64,000 bases of DNA from JACKII01 sp963807085 (GTDB lineage: Bacteria; Pseudomonadota; Alphaproteobacteria; Bin95): positions 62,001-126,000 of the forward strand of contig CAWEBB010000029.1 in assembly GCA_963807085.1 (NCBI GenBank), in the 5' to 3' direction. The notes beneath the pieces were generated by a model, which was not told the origin of the DNA, ran no database searches, and was given only the letters and a program-made list of their open reading frames with translations. This document shows, one piece after another, positions 1 through 7,999 of this stretch. Numbering within the stretch: position 1 is the first letter of the stretch; every line of letters starts with the position of its first letter. The position numbers and the translations under genes are program-made.

Positions 1-1
1 C

Positions 2-214
2 GTCGAGACGGTCGGGCAAGCCTGCGCCGAAGCGATGAATACCGGGCTGCGCAGCGCCGATGCGATCCTCAACATTCTCTCGCGTCAGACCCGGCAGGCG
101 GCGCCCCGGGAGCCGGTTGTCCTCCCCGCGCATCTGCGACTTCGCCACGAGCCACTCGCCGACTGCGCCCGCTACGATCGGCTCGCCGGGGAGGCCGTGC
201 GTGGAGCGGCATGA
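2..214 (+). CDS. istA: IstA transposase of IS21 family, C-terminal fragment cut by window edge
   Basis: An open frame enters from the left edge and ends at TGA 212-214, encoding the last about 70 residues (VETVGQACAEAMNTGLRSAD... and ...YDRLAGEAVRGAA). No catalytic residues are visible because the DDE domain lies upstream. The call rests on position: the frame overlaps the start of istB by a few bases, the standard IS21 istA-istB arrangement. IstA is the DDE transposase that cuts and joins the element ends, helped by IstB. Confidence 0.7.
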   Translation, partial: VETVGQACAEAMNTGLRSADAILNILSRQTRQAAPREPVVLPAHLRLRHEPLADCARYDRLAGEAVRGAA

Positions 215-929
215 ATTGATCGACATGATGCGCGAGTTAAAGCTCGCGGGCATGCGCTCCGCCTATGACGAGATCATGCGCGCCGGTCTCCAGCACCAGC
301 GCGGCGCTGTCGAGATCCTGGGCGATCTGCTGAAGGCGGAACTGGCGGAGAAGACCGCCCGCTCGATCCGCTACCAGATGAGTGCCGCAAAATTCCCGGT
401 GATGAAGACCCTGGCCGAGTTCGAGTTCGACGCCACTCCGGTCAACGAGGCGCTGGTGCGCAGCCTCCACGATGGCGACTTCCTCGACGAGACGCGCAAC
501 GCCGTGTTCGTCGGCGGCGCCGGGACCGGCAAATCGCATCTGGTCACCGCGATCGGCGCGAACGCGGTCAATCACCGACGCCGCGTCCGGTTCTTCAGCG
601 CCGTCGATCTCGTCAACCGGCTGGAGGCCGAACTCCGCGAAGGGCGCGCCGGGCGGCTCACCGATCAGCTCACCCGCGTCGATCTGGTGATCCTGGACGA
701 GCTCGGTTATCTGCCCTTCGCTCAGGCCGGCGGTCAGCTCCTCTTTCATCTGATCAGCCGGCTGTACGAGCGAACCTCGATCCTGGTCACGACAAACCTC
801 GCCTTCGCGGAATGGCCGACCATCTTCGGCGACGCCAAGATGACAACGGCGTTGCTCGACCGGCTGACCCATCACTGCGACATCATCGAGACCGGCAACG
901 ACAGCTGGCGCATTCGCAACCGGAACTGA
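201..929 (+). CDS. istB: IstB-like AAA+ ATPase, IS21-family transposition helper
   Basis: The 242-residue protein starts at GTG 201, overlapping the istA stop, and opens with the typical IstB N-terminal helix region (ELIDMMRELKLAGMRSAYDE). Walker A (GGAGTGKSH) lies near residue 105 and Walker B (DLVILDELGY) near residue 165, followed by ILVTTNLAF and LLDRLTHHC, all IstB hallmarks. IstB is a DnaA/DnaC-related ATPase that assembles on target DNA and activates IstA. An upstream ATG at 60 in the same frame is possible but would run through istA coding sequence and lacks IstB similarity, so GTG 201 is preferred. Length is normal and no damage is seen. Confidence 0.92.
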   Translation: MERHELIDMMRELKLAGMRSAYDEIMRAGLQHQRGAVEILGDLLKAELAEKTARSIRYQMSAAKFPVMKTLAEFEFDATPVNEALVRSLHDGDFLDETRNAVFVGGAGTGKSHLVTAIGANAVNHRRRVRFFSAVDLVNRLEAELREGRAGRLTDQLTRVDLVILDELGYLPFAQAGGQLLFHLISRLYERTSILVTTNLAFAEWPTIFGDAKMTTALLDRLTHHCDIIETGNDSWRIRNRN

Positions 930-931
930 CA

Positions 932-990
932 GGAGAGGGGCCTGGCGCCGCTCCGTTCGTTGGTGACTGCACGTCGCCAGGCCCCTCTCC
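932..990 (+). terminator. Perfect 16-bp inverted repeat after istB
   Basis: GGAGAGGGGCCTGGCG at 932-947 is exactly complementary to 975-990, with a 27-base loop. It begins two bases after the istB stop codon. It lacks a T-run, so it may be a Rho-independent-like structure without a tail, an mRNA-stabilising hairpin or an element-specific feature. Termination is inferred from position only. Confidence 0.45.
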
Positions 991-1037
991 CTGCACCACC
1001 TGCGCGAGAAACGGGCCGTCGATCAGTTCACCGACAA

Positions 1038-1084
1038 GGGGTCAAAATTGCGCGCCGATTGGGGGTCAGAGTTCAGCGCTGATT
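1038..1084. repeat. Two direct 23-bp terminal repeats of the IS21 element
   Basis: Positions 1038-1060 and 1062-1084 agree at 18 of 23 positions (GGGGTCA, A, TT, GCGC, GATT conserved). Such repeats at IS21 ends are transposase binding sites. There are only two units with a one-base spacer, so this is not a CRISPR. Confidence 0.75.
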
Positions 1085-1088
1085 GACA

Positions 1089-1344
1089 TCATGAACTCCA
1101 TCTTCGCGTCCGACAGATTGTGCTGGGCCTGCAGGATCAGGGCCTTGAACATCGAGACCGGATCGAACGGCGGCCGTCCACCCTTGCGGCCATCGCCATA
1201 GCCGAGGCCCTCGACCAGCCAACCCCTGAAATACTCGAAGTCCACCGTTGCATCGAGCACCTCCAGCGGGTCGCCATGCTCGCTGAGCTCCTCCAATGCT
1301 CCGACAGGTTTAAAAACCCACGCTGTTCCGTGAGACGGCTCCAT
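1089..1344 (-). pseudogene. IS5-family transposase N-terminal fragment (DUF772), truncated by the IS21 insertion
   Basis: About 85 codons start at ATG 1344 (minus strand) and carry the DUF772 N-terminal domain of IS5-type transposases: GDPLEVLDATVDFEYFR, GRPPFDPVSMFKALIL, QAQHNLSDAKMEFM. Intact relatives continue with a conserved RDRLS stretch and a DDE domain of about 250 residues. Here the homology breaks exactly where the IS21 end begins (1088/1089), so the catalytic domain is missing or lies beyond the left window edge. It is a non-functional remnant unless the IS21 element is excised. Confidence 0.85.
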
Positions 1345-1347
1345 CAA

Positions 1348-1559
1348 TGCGGTGGAATAAGTGAATCATAAATTCGGCAGCTGCGCGAGGTTAACGCGGG
1401 TGTGCAGCTCGCGCCAGTTGTACCAAAAACCATACAAAATCAAAGAATATCTAACTTTTAGGTCAATTAAAACAATCAATTAGATCGCTATAATGGTACC
1501 CGGAGCGGGTATCGAATGGCTGGGCCGGATGACCGGCAGGGGCCGCCAGCAGGGATAAC
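1348..1559. other. Intergenic region between IS remnant and proV
   Basis: The 210 bases contain an AT-rich stretch around 1425-1490 and no open frame with recognisable similarity. It presumably holds the outer end of the old IS5-type element, but no terminal repeat could be identified because the partner end is not in the window. No terminator hairpin was recognised for proV. Confidence 0.5.
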
Positions 1560-2801
1560 CTATGCTGCCGCGTTGCTCTCACCGGTCGTCACGGCGGCTT
1601 CTTCTGCGCTCGTGGGGCTGTCGTCCTCGCGGTGTTCGGTCAGCACGCGGATCAACTGGCGCTTGGAAATGACTCCCCGGAACTTGCCGTCGTCGTCGAT
1701 CACCGCCACCGGATGATCGGACCCGAGGATGGTCGGCAAGGCCTCCTCCAGCACGCAATTGGCGGCGATCGTCGGGGTGAGGTCGGCCAAATCATAGAGC
1801 GACCGGTTGCCGTTCAGTTTCGCCGCCTTCCGCAGTTCGTCTTCCGTGACAACGCCGCGGAATTCGCCGCCTTCGAACACATAGCCGAAATCGGATTCGT
1901 GACCCCTCATCTGTTTAAGGGCTGAATCGATATTCTCGGTCGTCAGGCGCAATGCCGGAGGCCGCATCACCACATCGACCGTCAGCACTCGGGCGCGGTT
2001 CACGTCGCGCACGAACGCGGCAACATAGTCGTCCGCGGGATTGAGTAGGATGTCTTCCGGATTGCCCACCTGAATGAGGCGGCCATCCTTCAAGATGGCG
2101 ATCTTGTCGCCGAGTTTCAGCGCCTCGTCCAGGTCGTGCGTGATGAAGACGACGGTTTTGTTCAGCTTTTGCTGCAACTCGATCAACTGATCCTGCATGC
2201 CGGAGCGGATCAGCGGGTCGAGCGCGCTGAACGCCTCGTCCATCAGCAATATCTCCGGATCGCCGCAAAGGGCGCGGGCGAGACCGACCCGTTGCTGCAT
2301 GCCGCCGGAAAGCTGGGCGGGATAGGAGTTTTCGTACCCGGCAAGACCGACCGTTTCGATCCACTCCGCCGCCTTCTCGTCGCGCCCGCGCTTGCCCATA
2401 CCCTGCATCTCCAGGCCATAGCCGACATTTTGAATGACGGTGCGGTGCGGGAACAGGCCGAAGCGCTGGAACACCATCGCCGTCTTTGTGCGGCGGAACT
2501 GGCGCAGGTCGTGCTCGTTCAGGCTGAGGACGTCCACATCGTCCACCAGAATGCGGCCGGCCGTTGGTTCGATCAGCCGGTTCAGGTGGCGGATCAGGGT
2601 AGATTTTCCGGAGCCCGAGAGACCCATAACGACGAAGGTCTTGCTTTCCTCTATCGAGAGCGTGATGTCGTGCAGGCCGACCGTATGCCCCGTTTCCGCC
2701 AGGATCTGGTCCTTGCCTTCGCCGGCTTCGGCACGCGGCAGCACCTTCTGCGGATCCGGACCGAAGATCTTGTAGACGTGTTCGACTTCGATTTTCGCCA
2801 T
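1560..2801 (-). CDS. proV: Glycine betaine/proline ABC transporter ATP-binding protein
   Basis: The 413-residue protein powers uptake of osmoprotectants such as glycine betaine or proline betaine. The start is ATG 2801 (MAKIEVEHVYKIFG), preceded by AGGAAGGAGA; an upstream in-frame start would lack the ribosome site. Walker A is GLSGSGKST, the Q-loop follows, the ABC signature is LSGGMQQRVGLARAL and Walker B is ILLMDEAFSALDP. The C-terminal third has two CBS-type repeats (VVTEDELRKA and VISKRQLIRV) as in ProV/OpuAA, where they sense ionic strength. It is the last gene of a proX-proW-proV unit read right to left. The exact substrate cannot be told from sequence. Confidence 0.93.
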   Translation of the reverse strand: MAKIEVEHVYKIFGPDPQKVLPRAEAGEGKDQILAETGHTVGLHDITLSIEESKTFVVMGLSGSGKSTLIRHLNRLIEPTAGRILVDDVDVLSLNEHDLRQFRRTKTAMVFQRFGLFPHRTVIQNVGYGLEMQGMGKRGRDEKAAEWIETVGLAGYENSYPAQLSGGMQQRVGLARALCGDPEILLMDEAFSALDPLIRSGMQDQLIELQQKLNKTVVFITHDLDEALKLGDKIAILKDGRLIQVGNPEDILLNPADDYVAAFVRDVNRARVLTVDVVMRPPALRLTTENIDSALKQMRGHESDFGYVFEGGEFRGVVTEDELRKAAKLNGNRSLYDLADLTPTIAANCVLEEALPTILGSDHPVAVIDDDGKFRGVISKRQLIRVLTEHREDDSPTSAEEAAVTTGESNAAA

Positions 2802-2836
2802 GCTAGTGCTCTCCTTCCTATCAGTGCCCGTTGGTC

Positions 2837-3724
2837 TCAATGACCCACACCGCGGTGTTTCTGGATGCGCAGGCCATAGGCTTGGCTGACGCGGTCGAAG
2901 ACGATGGCGATGGCGACGATGGCCAATCCGTTGAACAGGCCCATCGAGAAATACTGGTTCGTGATCGCCTTCAACACCGGCTGGCCGAGGCCTTTAACAC
3001 CGATCATCGAGGCAATGACGACCATGGCGAGCGACATCATGATGGTCTGGTTAACGCCCGCCATGATATTCGGCATGGCAAGCGGGATCTGCACGCCGAA
3101 AAGCCGCTGCTTGAAGCTCGCGCCAAAGGCGTTGGCGGCCTCCAGCACGTCCCTGTCAACCAGGCGGATGCCCAGGTTCGTCAGGCGGATGACCGGCGGA
3201 ATGGCATAGATCACAACGGCGATCACGCCCGGCACTCGGCCGATACCCAGCAGCATGACCACAGGGATCAAATAGACAAAGCTCGGCATGGTTTGCATGA
3301 CGTCCAGGATCGGCGTGATCGTCTGCTGGGCGCGGTCGAAGCGGGCCATCATGATGCCGATGGGTATGCCGATCACGATGGCGAGCAAGGTGCAGACCGT
3401 GATGATCGAGACGGTTCGCATCGTGTCTTCCCACATGCCGAAAAAGCCTATGAGGATGAAAGCGACAACAACGCCCGCCGTCAGTTTCCAGTTGCGGCTG
3501 GCCAGGTAGGAGAAGCCAGCGATGACCGCGATCACCAGCCACCATGGTGTGTTGAGCAGCAACTGCTCGAACCAAATCATAAATCGAAGCAGCGGGTCGA
3601 AAAACTCTTCCAGCGCGGCACCGTAGCTGCGCGAAAATTCACGGAAGCCTTCATCGATGCTACGCTGCAACAGGCGCAGCGAGTCGCGCGAAAGCGATGG
3701 AAATTCGACCAGCCAGTCCGCCAT
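2837..3724 (-). CDS. proW: Glycine betaine/proline ABC transporter permease
   Basis: This 295-residue inner-membrane permease starts at ATG 3724 with GGGAGACGAC upstream. An N-terminal amphipathic region (SLSRDSLRLLQRSIDEGFREF) precedes about six to seven hydrophobic helices. The binding-protein-dependent transport loop lies near VLEAANAFGASFKQRLFGVQIPLAMPNI, including the EAA...G signature that contacts the ATPase. ProW works as a dimer with ProV and receives ligand from the ProX-like protein encoded upstream. A 35-bp gap separates it from proV, consistent with one transcript. Confidence 0.93.
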   Translation of the reverse strand: MADWLVEFPSLSRDSLRLLQRSIDEGFREFSRSYGAALEEFFDPLLRFMIWFEQLLLNTPWWLVIAVIAGFSYLASRNWKLTAGVVVAFILIGFFGMWEDTMRTVSIITVCTLLAIVIGIPIGIMMARFDRAQQTITPILDVMQTMPSFVYLIPVVMLLGIGRVPGVIAVVIYAIPPVIRLTNLGIRLVDRDVLEAANAFGASFKQRLFGVQIPLAMPNIMAGVNQTIMMSLAMVVIASMIGVKGLGQPVLKAITNQYFSMGLFNGLAIVAIAIVFDRVSQAYGLRIQKHRGVGH

Positions 3725-3761
3725 CACTGTCGTCTCCCGTGTATTGTGATTCCAGTGCTAC

Positions 3762-3802
3762 AAAAAGAAAAAGTGCGGAGTCGCACAAGACAGCCCCGCA
3801 CT
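3762..3802 (-). terminator. Terminator-like hairpin between proX and proW
   Basis: Read on the minus strand, AGTGCGG (3802-3796) pairs with CCGCACT (3778-3772) and is followed by a T-rich run (complement of 3762-3771). It sits just after the proX stop codon. Such partial terminators typically give more binding protein than permease or ATPase; that role is inferred from position. Confidence 0.65.
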
Positions 3803-3826
3803 GAATATAACCGTCAATGGTACCGT

Positions 3827-4825
3827 CTAAAGTGCGTCTTCGACCTTCTTAACGGTGTCGTCAGAGAGCCATTCCTTCCAGAGGTCGGGGTATTCCTTTA
3901 GGAAGTAGCGCGCGCCATCTTCACCGGTGTACTGGTTGTCGGACATATAGGCCAGCACCTCGTTTGCGACCTCGTTCGACCAGGAACGCTCCTTGAGATA
4001 CGCCATCGCCTCGGGCGCGTTCTCGGCGAACTCGCTCGTCACGACCGTGTACACCGGCGAACGGGTCCATTCATTCGGCTTCGGATCGGCGCAATTCGGC
4101 TGACTGGTGCAGGAATCCCATTCCTCCTTGTTGTGCTCCACGCCCATGTCCAGCCTGACCATGGGGTATTTGCCGAGAATCGAGGTCGGCGCCCAATAGT
4201 AGCCGAGCCATGGTTCTTTACGCTCGTAAGCCTTGGCAATAGAGCCGTCGAGGCCGGCGGCGGAACCTGGGTCGATCAGTTCGAACCCTTTGTCTCCGCC
4301 GTCATAGGCCCGGAACAGGTTTTCCATCAGGATCTGGCAGTTCCAGCCGGCGGGGCAGCCGTAAACCGCGCCCTTGCCATCCAATTCCGGATGTTTGAAC
4401 AGGTCCGGATGCTCCAGCGCATCGTTGAACGTTTTGATGTCCGGATGCTCATCGGCGATATATTTCGGGATCCAAATGCCTTCTTGGCCGCCGTCTTGCA
4501 GGATCTCGGCCGCGTACACCAGACGGCCTTCCTCAACGGCGCGGTCCATCGCGATGCGGATGGCGTTGATCCACATCTCCGGCGCAAGGTCCGGCTCGCC
4601 CTTTTCCATCATGGAGGTAGAGGTCGGCATCGTGTCACCCGGAATCAATTCGACGTTGCAGCCGTAACCTTCTTCCAGGATGATCTTGTCAACGTGGGCC
4701 GCAAACTCCGCCGAGGCCCAGTTCATGTCGGCAATGGTGACGCGTCCGCAGTCGGCATAAGCCGGCTGAAACGCCATCAGTGCTAAACTGGCCGCACCAG
4801 CTAACGTGCTTAATGGAAATCGCAT
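3827..4825 (-). CDS. proX: Glycine betaine ABC transporter periplasmic substrate-binding protein
   Basis: The 332-residue protein has a clear signal peptide (MRFPLSTLAGAASLALMAFQPAYA, about 24 residues) and an OpuAC/ProX-type fold: VTIADMNWASAEFAAHV near the N-terminus, many tryptophans (NWAS, MWINA, WLGYYWAPTS, WTRSPVY) that would form the cation-pi cage for the quaternary ammonium group, and ILGKY. It binds ligand in the periplasm and delivers it to ProW. It is the first gene of the operon, with the terminator-like hairpin just downstream. Substrate choice between glycine betaine, proline betaine and choline is not resolved. Confidence 0.92.
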   Translation of the reverse strand: MRFPLSTLAGAASLALMAFQPAYADCGRVTIADMNWASAEFAAHVDKIILEEGYGCNVELIPGDTMPTSTSMMEKGEPDLAPEMWINAIRIAMDRAVEEGRLVYAAEILQDGGQEGIWIPKYIADEHPDIKTFNDALEHPDLFKHPELDGKGAVYGCPAGWNCQILMENLFRAYDGGDKGFELIDPGSAAGLDGSIAKAYERKEPWLGYYWAPTSILGKYPMVRLDMGVEHNKEEWDSCTSQPNCADPKPNEWTRSPVYTVVTSEFAENAPEAMAYLKERSWSNEVANEVLAYMSDNQYTGEDGARYFLKEYPDLWKEWLSDDTVKKVEDAL

Positions 4826-5125
4826 CAGGATTTTCTCCCTACTCTGCGCATACTTTACAGTGCAGTTGTTCCGACCTGCCGTTACTCACAGGCCGCCCGA
4901 AACCGGGGGTTTTGCATCCCTGAGCGTTGCATTGCGTCGGCTTGGGAACAATAACCAACATCGCTCAAGCACCAGCCAGTCAACCGAGCTCAACCCCCGC
5001 ACGCTGCATAAATCCGTATAATGCAACGATTGAAACTTAAGAGATTTTACTGATTAAGTCGACCCCTAGGGCCCTAAAAATCCTGCGCGGCGATTTTCTC
5101 CGCTCGCGTGTGCAACGGAGTGCAG
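4826..5125. other. 300-bp region upstream of proX; no gene seen
   Basis: This gap separates the proX start (minus strand) from the end of the pterin dehydratase gene. No supported reading frame occurs. It should contain the proXWV promoter, but no -35/-10 pair with good spacing could be assigned with confidence. Confidence 0.4.
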
Positions 5126-5422
5126 CTAGCGTTTGGCCGCCGCGCGGTCGATGAATTCCGCCAGTTTGATGTCCAATCCGGTCAGTCCGCCCGCGTCATG
5201 GGTGCTGAGCGTAATGTCTATCCGGTTATAGACGTTGAACCACTCTGGGTGATGGTCCAGCTTTTCGGCAGCCAGCGCCACCTGCGCCATAAAGCCGAAG
5301 GCGGCGTTGAAGTCGGCGAACTTCACCGATCGGGTGATGGCGTCGCGTCCGTCCACCATCTGCCATTCGGGAATGGCCGCCATCGCGGCCGCGCGCTCAT
5401 TCTCTGGTATGACCGCCCGCAT
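5126..5422 (-). CDS. 4a-hydroxytetrahydrobiopterin dehydratase (PCD/DCoH family)
   Basis: The 98-residue protein contains the PCD signature HHPEWFNVYNRIDITLSTHDAGG, shown here in parts: HHPEWFNVYNR, then THDAGGLT, with the catalytic His pair and conserved Trp present. It dehydrates 4a-hydroxy-tetrahydropterin so that the cofactor of aromatic amino-acid hydroxylases can be recycled; in bacteria lacking such hydroxylases it may serve in molybdopterin metabolism. The start ATG 5422 has AGGGAGA upstream; a longer in-frame start at 5455 would overlap the promoter region of the divergent gene. It is divergent from the metallopeptidase gene with about 50 bp between starts. Confidence 0.92.
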   Translation of the reverse strand: MRAVIPENERAAAMAAIPEWQMVDGRDAITRSVKFADFNAAFGFMAQVALAAEKLDHHPEWFNVYNRIDITLSTHDAGGLTGLDIKLAEFIDRAAAKR

Positions 5423-5474
5423 TCGCCATTTCTCCCTCTTGGTAAGCCGCCACATTTGCTGGCATCATAGCGCC

Positions 5475-5891
5475 ATGAATAACCGAGAAACTCCCTCGCT
5501 CCAAGAGATGCTCGCCTTTGCGGAGGCGGCGCTTGCCGATATTCCCGAGCCGTTGCGGGAATACACTCGGGGCATTGCCATTCTGATCGAGGAATTGCCC
5601 GGCGCCGACATTTTTCGCGAGATGGGGCTGGAGTCGCCGTTCGAACTGTTGGGACTGTATTCGGGCGTTTCGATCGACCGGAAAAGCGTGCTCTACACGC
5701 CGGACGATCAGGACCGGATTTTCCTCTACCGGCAGCCGATCCTGGCCTATTGGCGCGAGAGCGGCGAGGATCTGGCAAACCTCGTCCGCCACGTGCTGAT
5801 CCATGAGATCGGCCATCACTTCGGCCTGTCGGATGACGATATGGAGATGCTGGAGGCGGATGCTGGCGATGAGGCGCCAGGCTTGGGTTAA
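5475..5891 (+). CDS. Small zincin-type metallopeptidase family protein (DUF1025/MPN-like HEXXH)
   Basis: The 138-residue cytosolic protein carries a zinc-metallopeptidase motif HEIGHHFGLSD at residues 110-120, with RHVLIHEIGHHFG typical of the small 'metallopeptidase family protein' group common in alphaproteobacteria. The motif supplies two zinc ligands and the catalytic Glu. The start ATG 5475 follows the short divergent gap. Substrate is unknown for the family. An upstream in-frame ATG at 5307 lies inside the opposite-strand gene and is not credible. Confidence 0.85.
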   Translation: MNNRETPSLQEMLAFAEAALADIPEPLREYTRGIAILIEELPGADIFREMGLESPFELLGLYSGVSIDRKSVLYTPDDQDRIFLYRQPILAYWRESGEDLANLVRHVLIHEIGHHFGLSDDDMEMLEADAGDEAPGLG

Positions 5892-5931
5892 GGCAGGATG
5901 GGCGCCCTTGAGCTCCGGCCGAGCATCAACG

Positions 5932-6570
5932 CTACGTTACGGGGGGTGATGCCGCCTGCCCGAAATCCTCGCCGCCGTTTTCGATGTAGTTCCATTCCGC
6001 CGGCGTACTTTCCCGGCCGAGAATGGCGTTGCGGTGCGGAAAGCGGCCGAACTCCGCGACGAGGTTGCGGTGGCGCGTCCAGCCCTCGATCGATTGCTCA
6101 ACATATGGCTTCCAGGCGGGCTCGGCTTCGGCCCGCAGCGCGTTCAGGATGACGAGCCCGCGGTCCTGCTGAACCAGATCTTCCGAATGGTGAAAGGGAT
6201 GGTAGAGCCAGACGCGCTCGACCGGGTGCAGTTGGCGGTCAAGACCGTGCTCGATGGCGTCGTTGACGACCCGAAAGGCGCGCGGGTCGCCTTTCCAGGC
6301 ATCCGGCGTGCCGCGATAGAGGTTCCGGGTAAACTGGTCCAGCAGCAGGATCAGCGCAAACGCCCCTTGCGGCGAGGCTCCCCACTCGGCGAGGCCGCCG
6401 CTGCAGGCTAGCTCTACCTCAGCGGAGAAGCGCTGCCGGATCCCCTCATCCACGGCCGCCCCGCCCCGGTACCACCAGTCCTTCCGCGCGAGCGCCTGAT
6501 CCGGGCTTTGCAGCGCCGAACCGAGCCAGAAAGTAGTGATGGCTGTCGTTGTCGCCTGGCGGTCTGTCAT
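5932..6570 (-). CDS. DUF924 family protein
   Basis: The 212-residue soluble protein matches DUF924 in arrangement: ITTFWLG at the N-terminus, KDWWYRGGAAVDEGIRQRF, then ALILLLDQFTRNLYRGTPDA, YHPFHHSEDL, and HRNAILGRESTPAEWNYI. DUF924 has an all-helical TPR-like fold and unknown biochemical function. No signal peptide is present. It is followed on the same strand, after a gap, by nothing in the operon; the preceding membrane gene ends about 50 bp upstream, so co-transcription is possible. Confidence 0.9.
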   Translation of the reverse strand: MTDRQATTTAITTFWLGSALQSPDQALARKDWWYRGGAAVDEGIRQRFSAEVELACSGGLAEWGASPQGAFALILLLDQFTRNLYRGTPDAWKGDPRAFRVVNDAIEHGLDRQLHPVERVWLYHPFHHSEDLVQQDRGLVILNALRAEAEPAWKPYVEQSIEGWTRHRNLVAEFGRFPHRNAILGRESTPAEWNYIENGGEDFGQAASPPVT

Positions 6571-6622
6571 GGGGTCTCCTTGTCGGCGTCCCGAGGTCCC
6601 TCATCGAGGGTTGGCGCGGCCG

Positions 6623-7150
6623 CTAGGGGTAACTCCGTTCGAACAGCATGGTCCAGAGCCGTGGCAGGCCACGGACCCGGCGGATCTCATCAAACGAAAT
6701 GAAGACGAAGAACAGCACCGAAACCCAGATCAGAATAACCGCCGAATGCTGCCATACGAATGCGGCCCGGGCAGCATCCCATGCGGCCTGAAAGGTTCCG
6801 AGCGCGACCCATTTTCCGATTAATCCTTCCAACAGGTGGGTCAGCATAACGAAGAATGTGTACACAGCCGTGCGCCGCAGGACCGACCAAATCAATGGCC
6901 GTCCGATCAGGTTTTTCAGCGGTACCTTGTCGACGATCAGCACGACCTTGCCGACAACCAGCGCGCCGACGGTGGCGCTGGTCATGCCGTCATAGAGGAC
7001 GCCGTCTTCCTGCAAAACCAAGTGAAGGGTCAACGCAATCAGGTTGAAACCGAAGAAGAAAAAAACGGTTGGCGGCAGCAGTTCATAGAGTTCGTGCTTC
7101 AGGACACGGCCAATTCTCTGGACCGTTGTTGGCTCGGGGGATTGGTTCAT
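6623..7150 (-). CDS. Polytopic membrane protein of unknown function
   Basis: The 175-residue protein starts at ATG 7150 (MNQSPEPTTVQRIG). An upstream in-frame start would overlap the SDR gene's 3' flank. It has about four hydrophobic segments: ELLPPTVFFFFGFNLIALTL, ATVGALVVGKVVLIVD, AVYTFFVMLTHLLEGLI and HSAVILIWVSVLFFVFISF, the last followed by FDEIRRVRG. Similar four-helix proteins occur in proteobacteria without assigned function. It lies 45 bp after the SDR gene on the same strand, so the two may share a transcript. Confidence 0.7.
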   Translation of the reverse strand: MNQSPEPTTVQRIGRVLKHELYELLPPTVFFFFGFNLIALTLHLVLQEDGVLYDGMTSATVGALVVGKVVLIVDKVPLKNLIGRPLIWSVLRRTAVYTFFVMLTHLLEGLIGKWVALGTFQAAWDAARAAFVWQHSAVILIWVSVLFFVFISFDEIRRVRGLPRLWTMLFERSYP

Positions 7151-7195
7151 GACCGCTTGTTTTCCTTGGCGCGCGTCGACAGATGCCTGGCCCAT

Positions 7196-7949
7196 TTACC
7201 ATAAATACCCGCCGGCATTCACGTGCAAGGTCTGGCCGGTGATCTTGCGCGCCTTGTCCGAGGCCAGGAACACCGCCGCCTCGGCGATGTCTTCGGGCTC
7301 GATGACGCCCGCTAACGGCAGGTGGTCGAAGGCTTCGGATATCTCCTGCTCGCTCATGCCGTAGCGGGGCTGGGCGGTGTCCGTTAAGCCCGGTGCGATG
7401 GCGTTGCAGCGGATATTGTGCCGGGCCATCTCCTGGCTCACGGCGCGGGTGAGGCCGATCACGCCCGCCTTGGCTGTAACATAGTGCACGCCTCTGGGCG
7501 AGCCCCGGAAGGCCGCGCCAGACGAGAGGTTCACCACCGCGCCTCCCGCGCCGCGGGCCGCCATGCGCTTGCATGCCGCCTGGGTGCAGAGGAAGACGCC
7601 GCGCAGATTGATCGCCATGAAGTCCGTCCCAATCGGCCTCCGGCATTTCCAGGAAGTCCACCCGCGGAAAGATCGCGGCGTTGTTCACCAGCACATCCAC
7701 CCCGCCAAGCTCGTCCGCCGTTGCCAGCATGCGCTCGATATCGGCGGGGTTGGAGACGTCACCCTGCACCAGTTCCGCGTTCACCCCTGCCGCTTGCGCG
7801 TCATGCTGCAGGGCCGTGGCCGCAGGCTGATCATCCAGCCAGTTGACGACAACGTTCGCGCCTTCCCGCACGAAGGCGCGAACGATGGCGGCGCCGATCC
7901 CCTGTTGCGCGCCGGTGACGAGGGCGGTCTTGCCGGAAAGGCTGGACAT
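7196..7949 (-). pseudogene. SDR-family oxidoreductase, frameshifted as read
   Basis: The N-terminal part (from ATG 7949) has the Rossmann motif TGAQQGIGAA, VVVNWLDD and NNAAIFPRVDF. The C-terminal part, in another frame from about 7628, supplies MAINLRGVFLCTQAA, VNLSSGAAFRG, catalytic YVTAK, and IRCNAIAPG, ending at 7196. The junction needs one extra base removed in GGGACGGAC (7619-7630, minus strand reading ...EADWD then MAINLRG). The joined product of about 250 residues would be a complete NAD(P)-dependent 3-oxoacyl-ACP reductase-like enzyme. The break is either a real inactivating insertion or a sequence error. It is divergent from hyuA with 50 bp between starts. Confidence 0.85.
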
Positions 7950-7999
7950 GGGCAGGCTCCTTTAGTCGGATAGGCGGACGGCCACAGGGAGTATAGCGC

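Larger units (their letters stand above)
1..1088 (+). mobile_element. IS21-family insertion sequence, right portion (left end outside window)
   Basis: The stretch holds the tail of istA, a full istB and then non-coding terminal repeats. Two direct 23-bp repeats sharing GGGGTCA, GCGC and GATT lie at 1038-1060 and 1062-1084, matching the multiple terminal transposase-binding repeats of IS21 elements. The element appears to end at ...GATTGACA at 1088, since IS21 elements end in CA. Directly beyond it an IS5-type transposase reading frame resumes on the minus strand, so this element inserted into an older IS. The left end and target duplication are outside the window. Confidence 0.85.

Noticed and set aside
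1038..1084. CRISPR-like direct repeats
   Set aside because: Only two imperfect units with a one-base spacer at an IS21 end; no further repeats or spacers.
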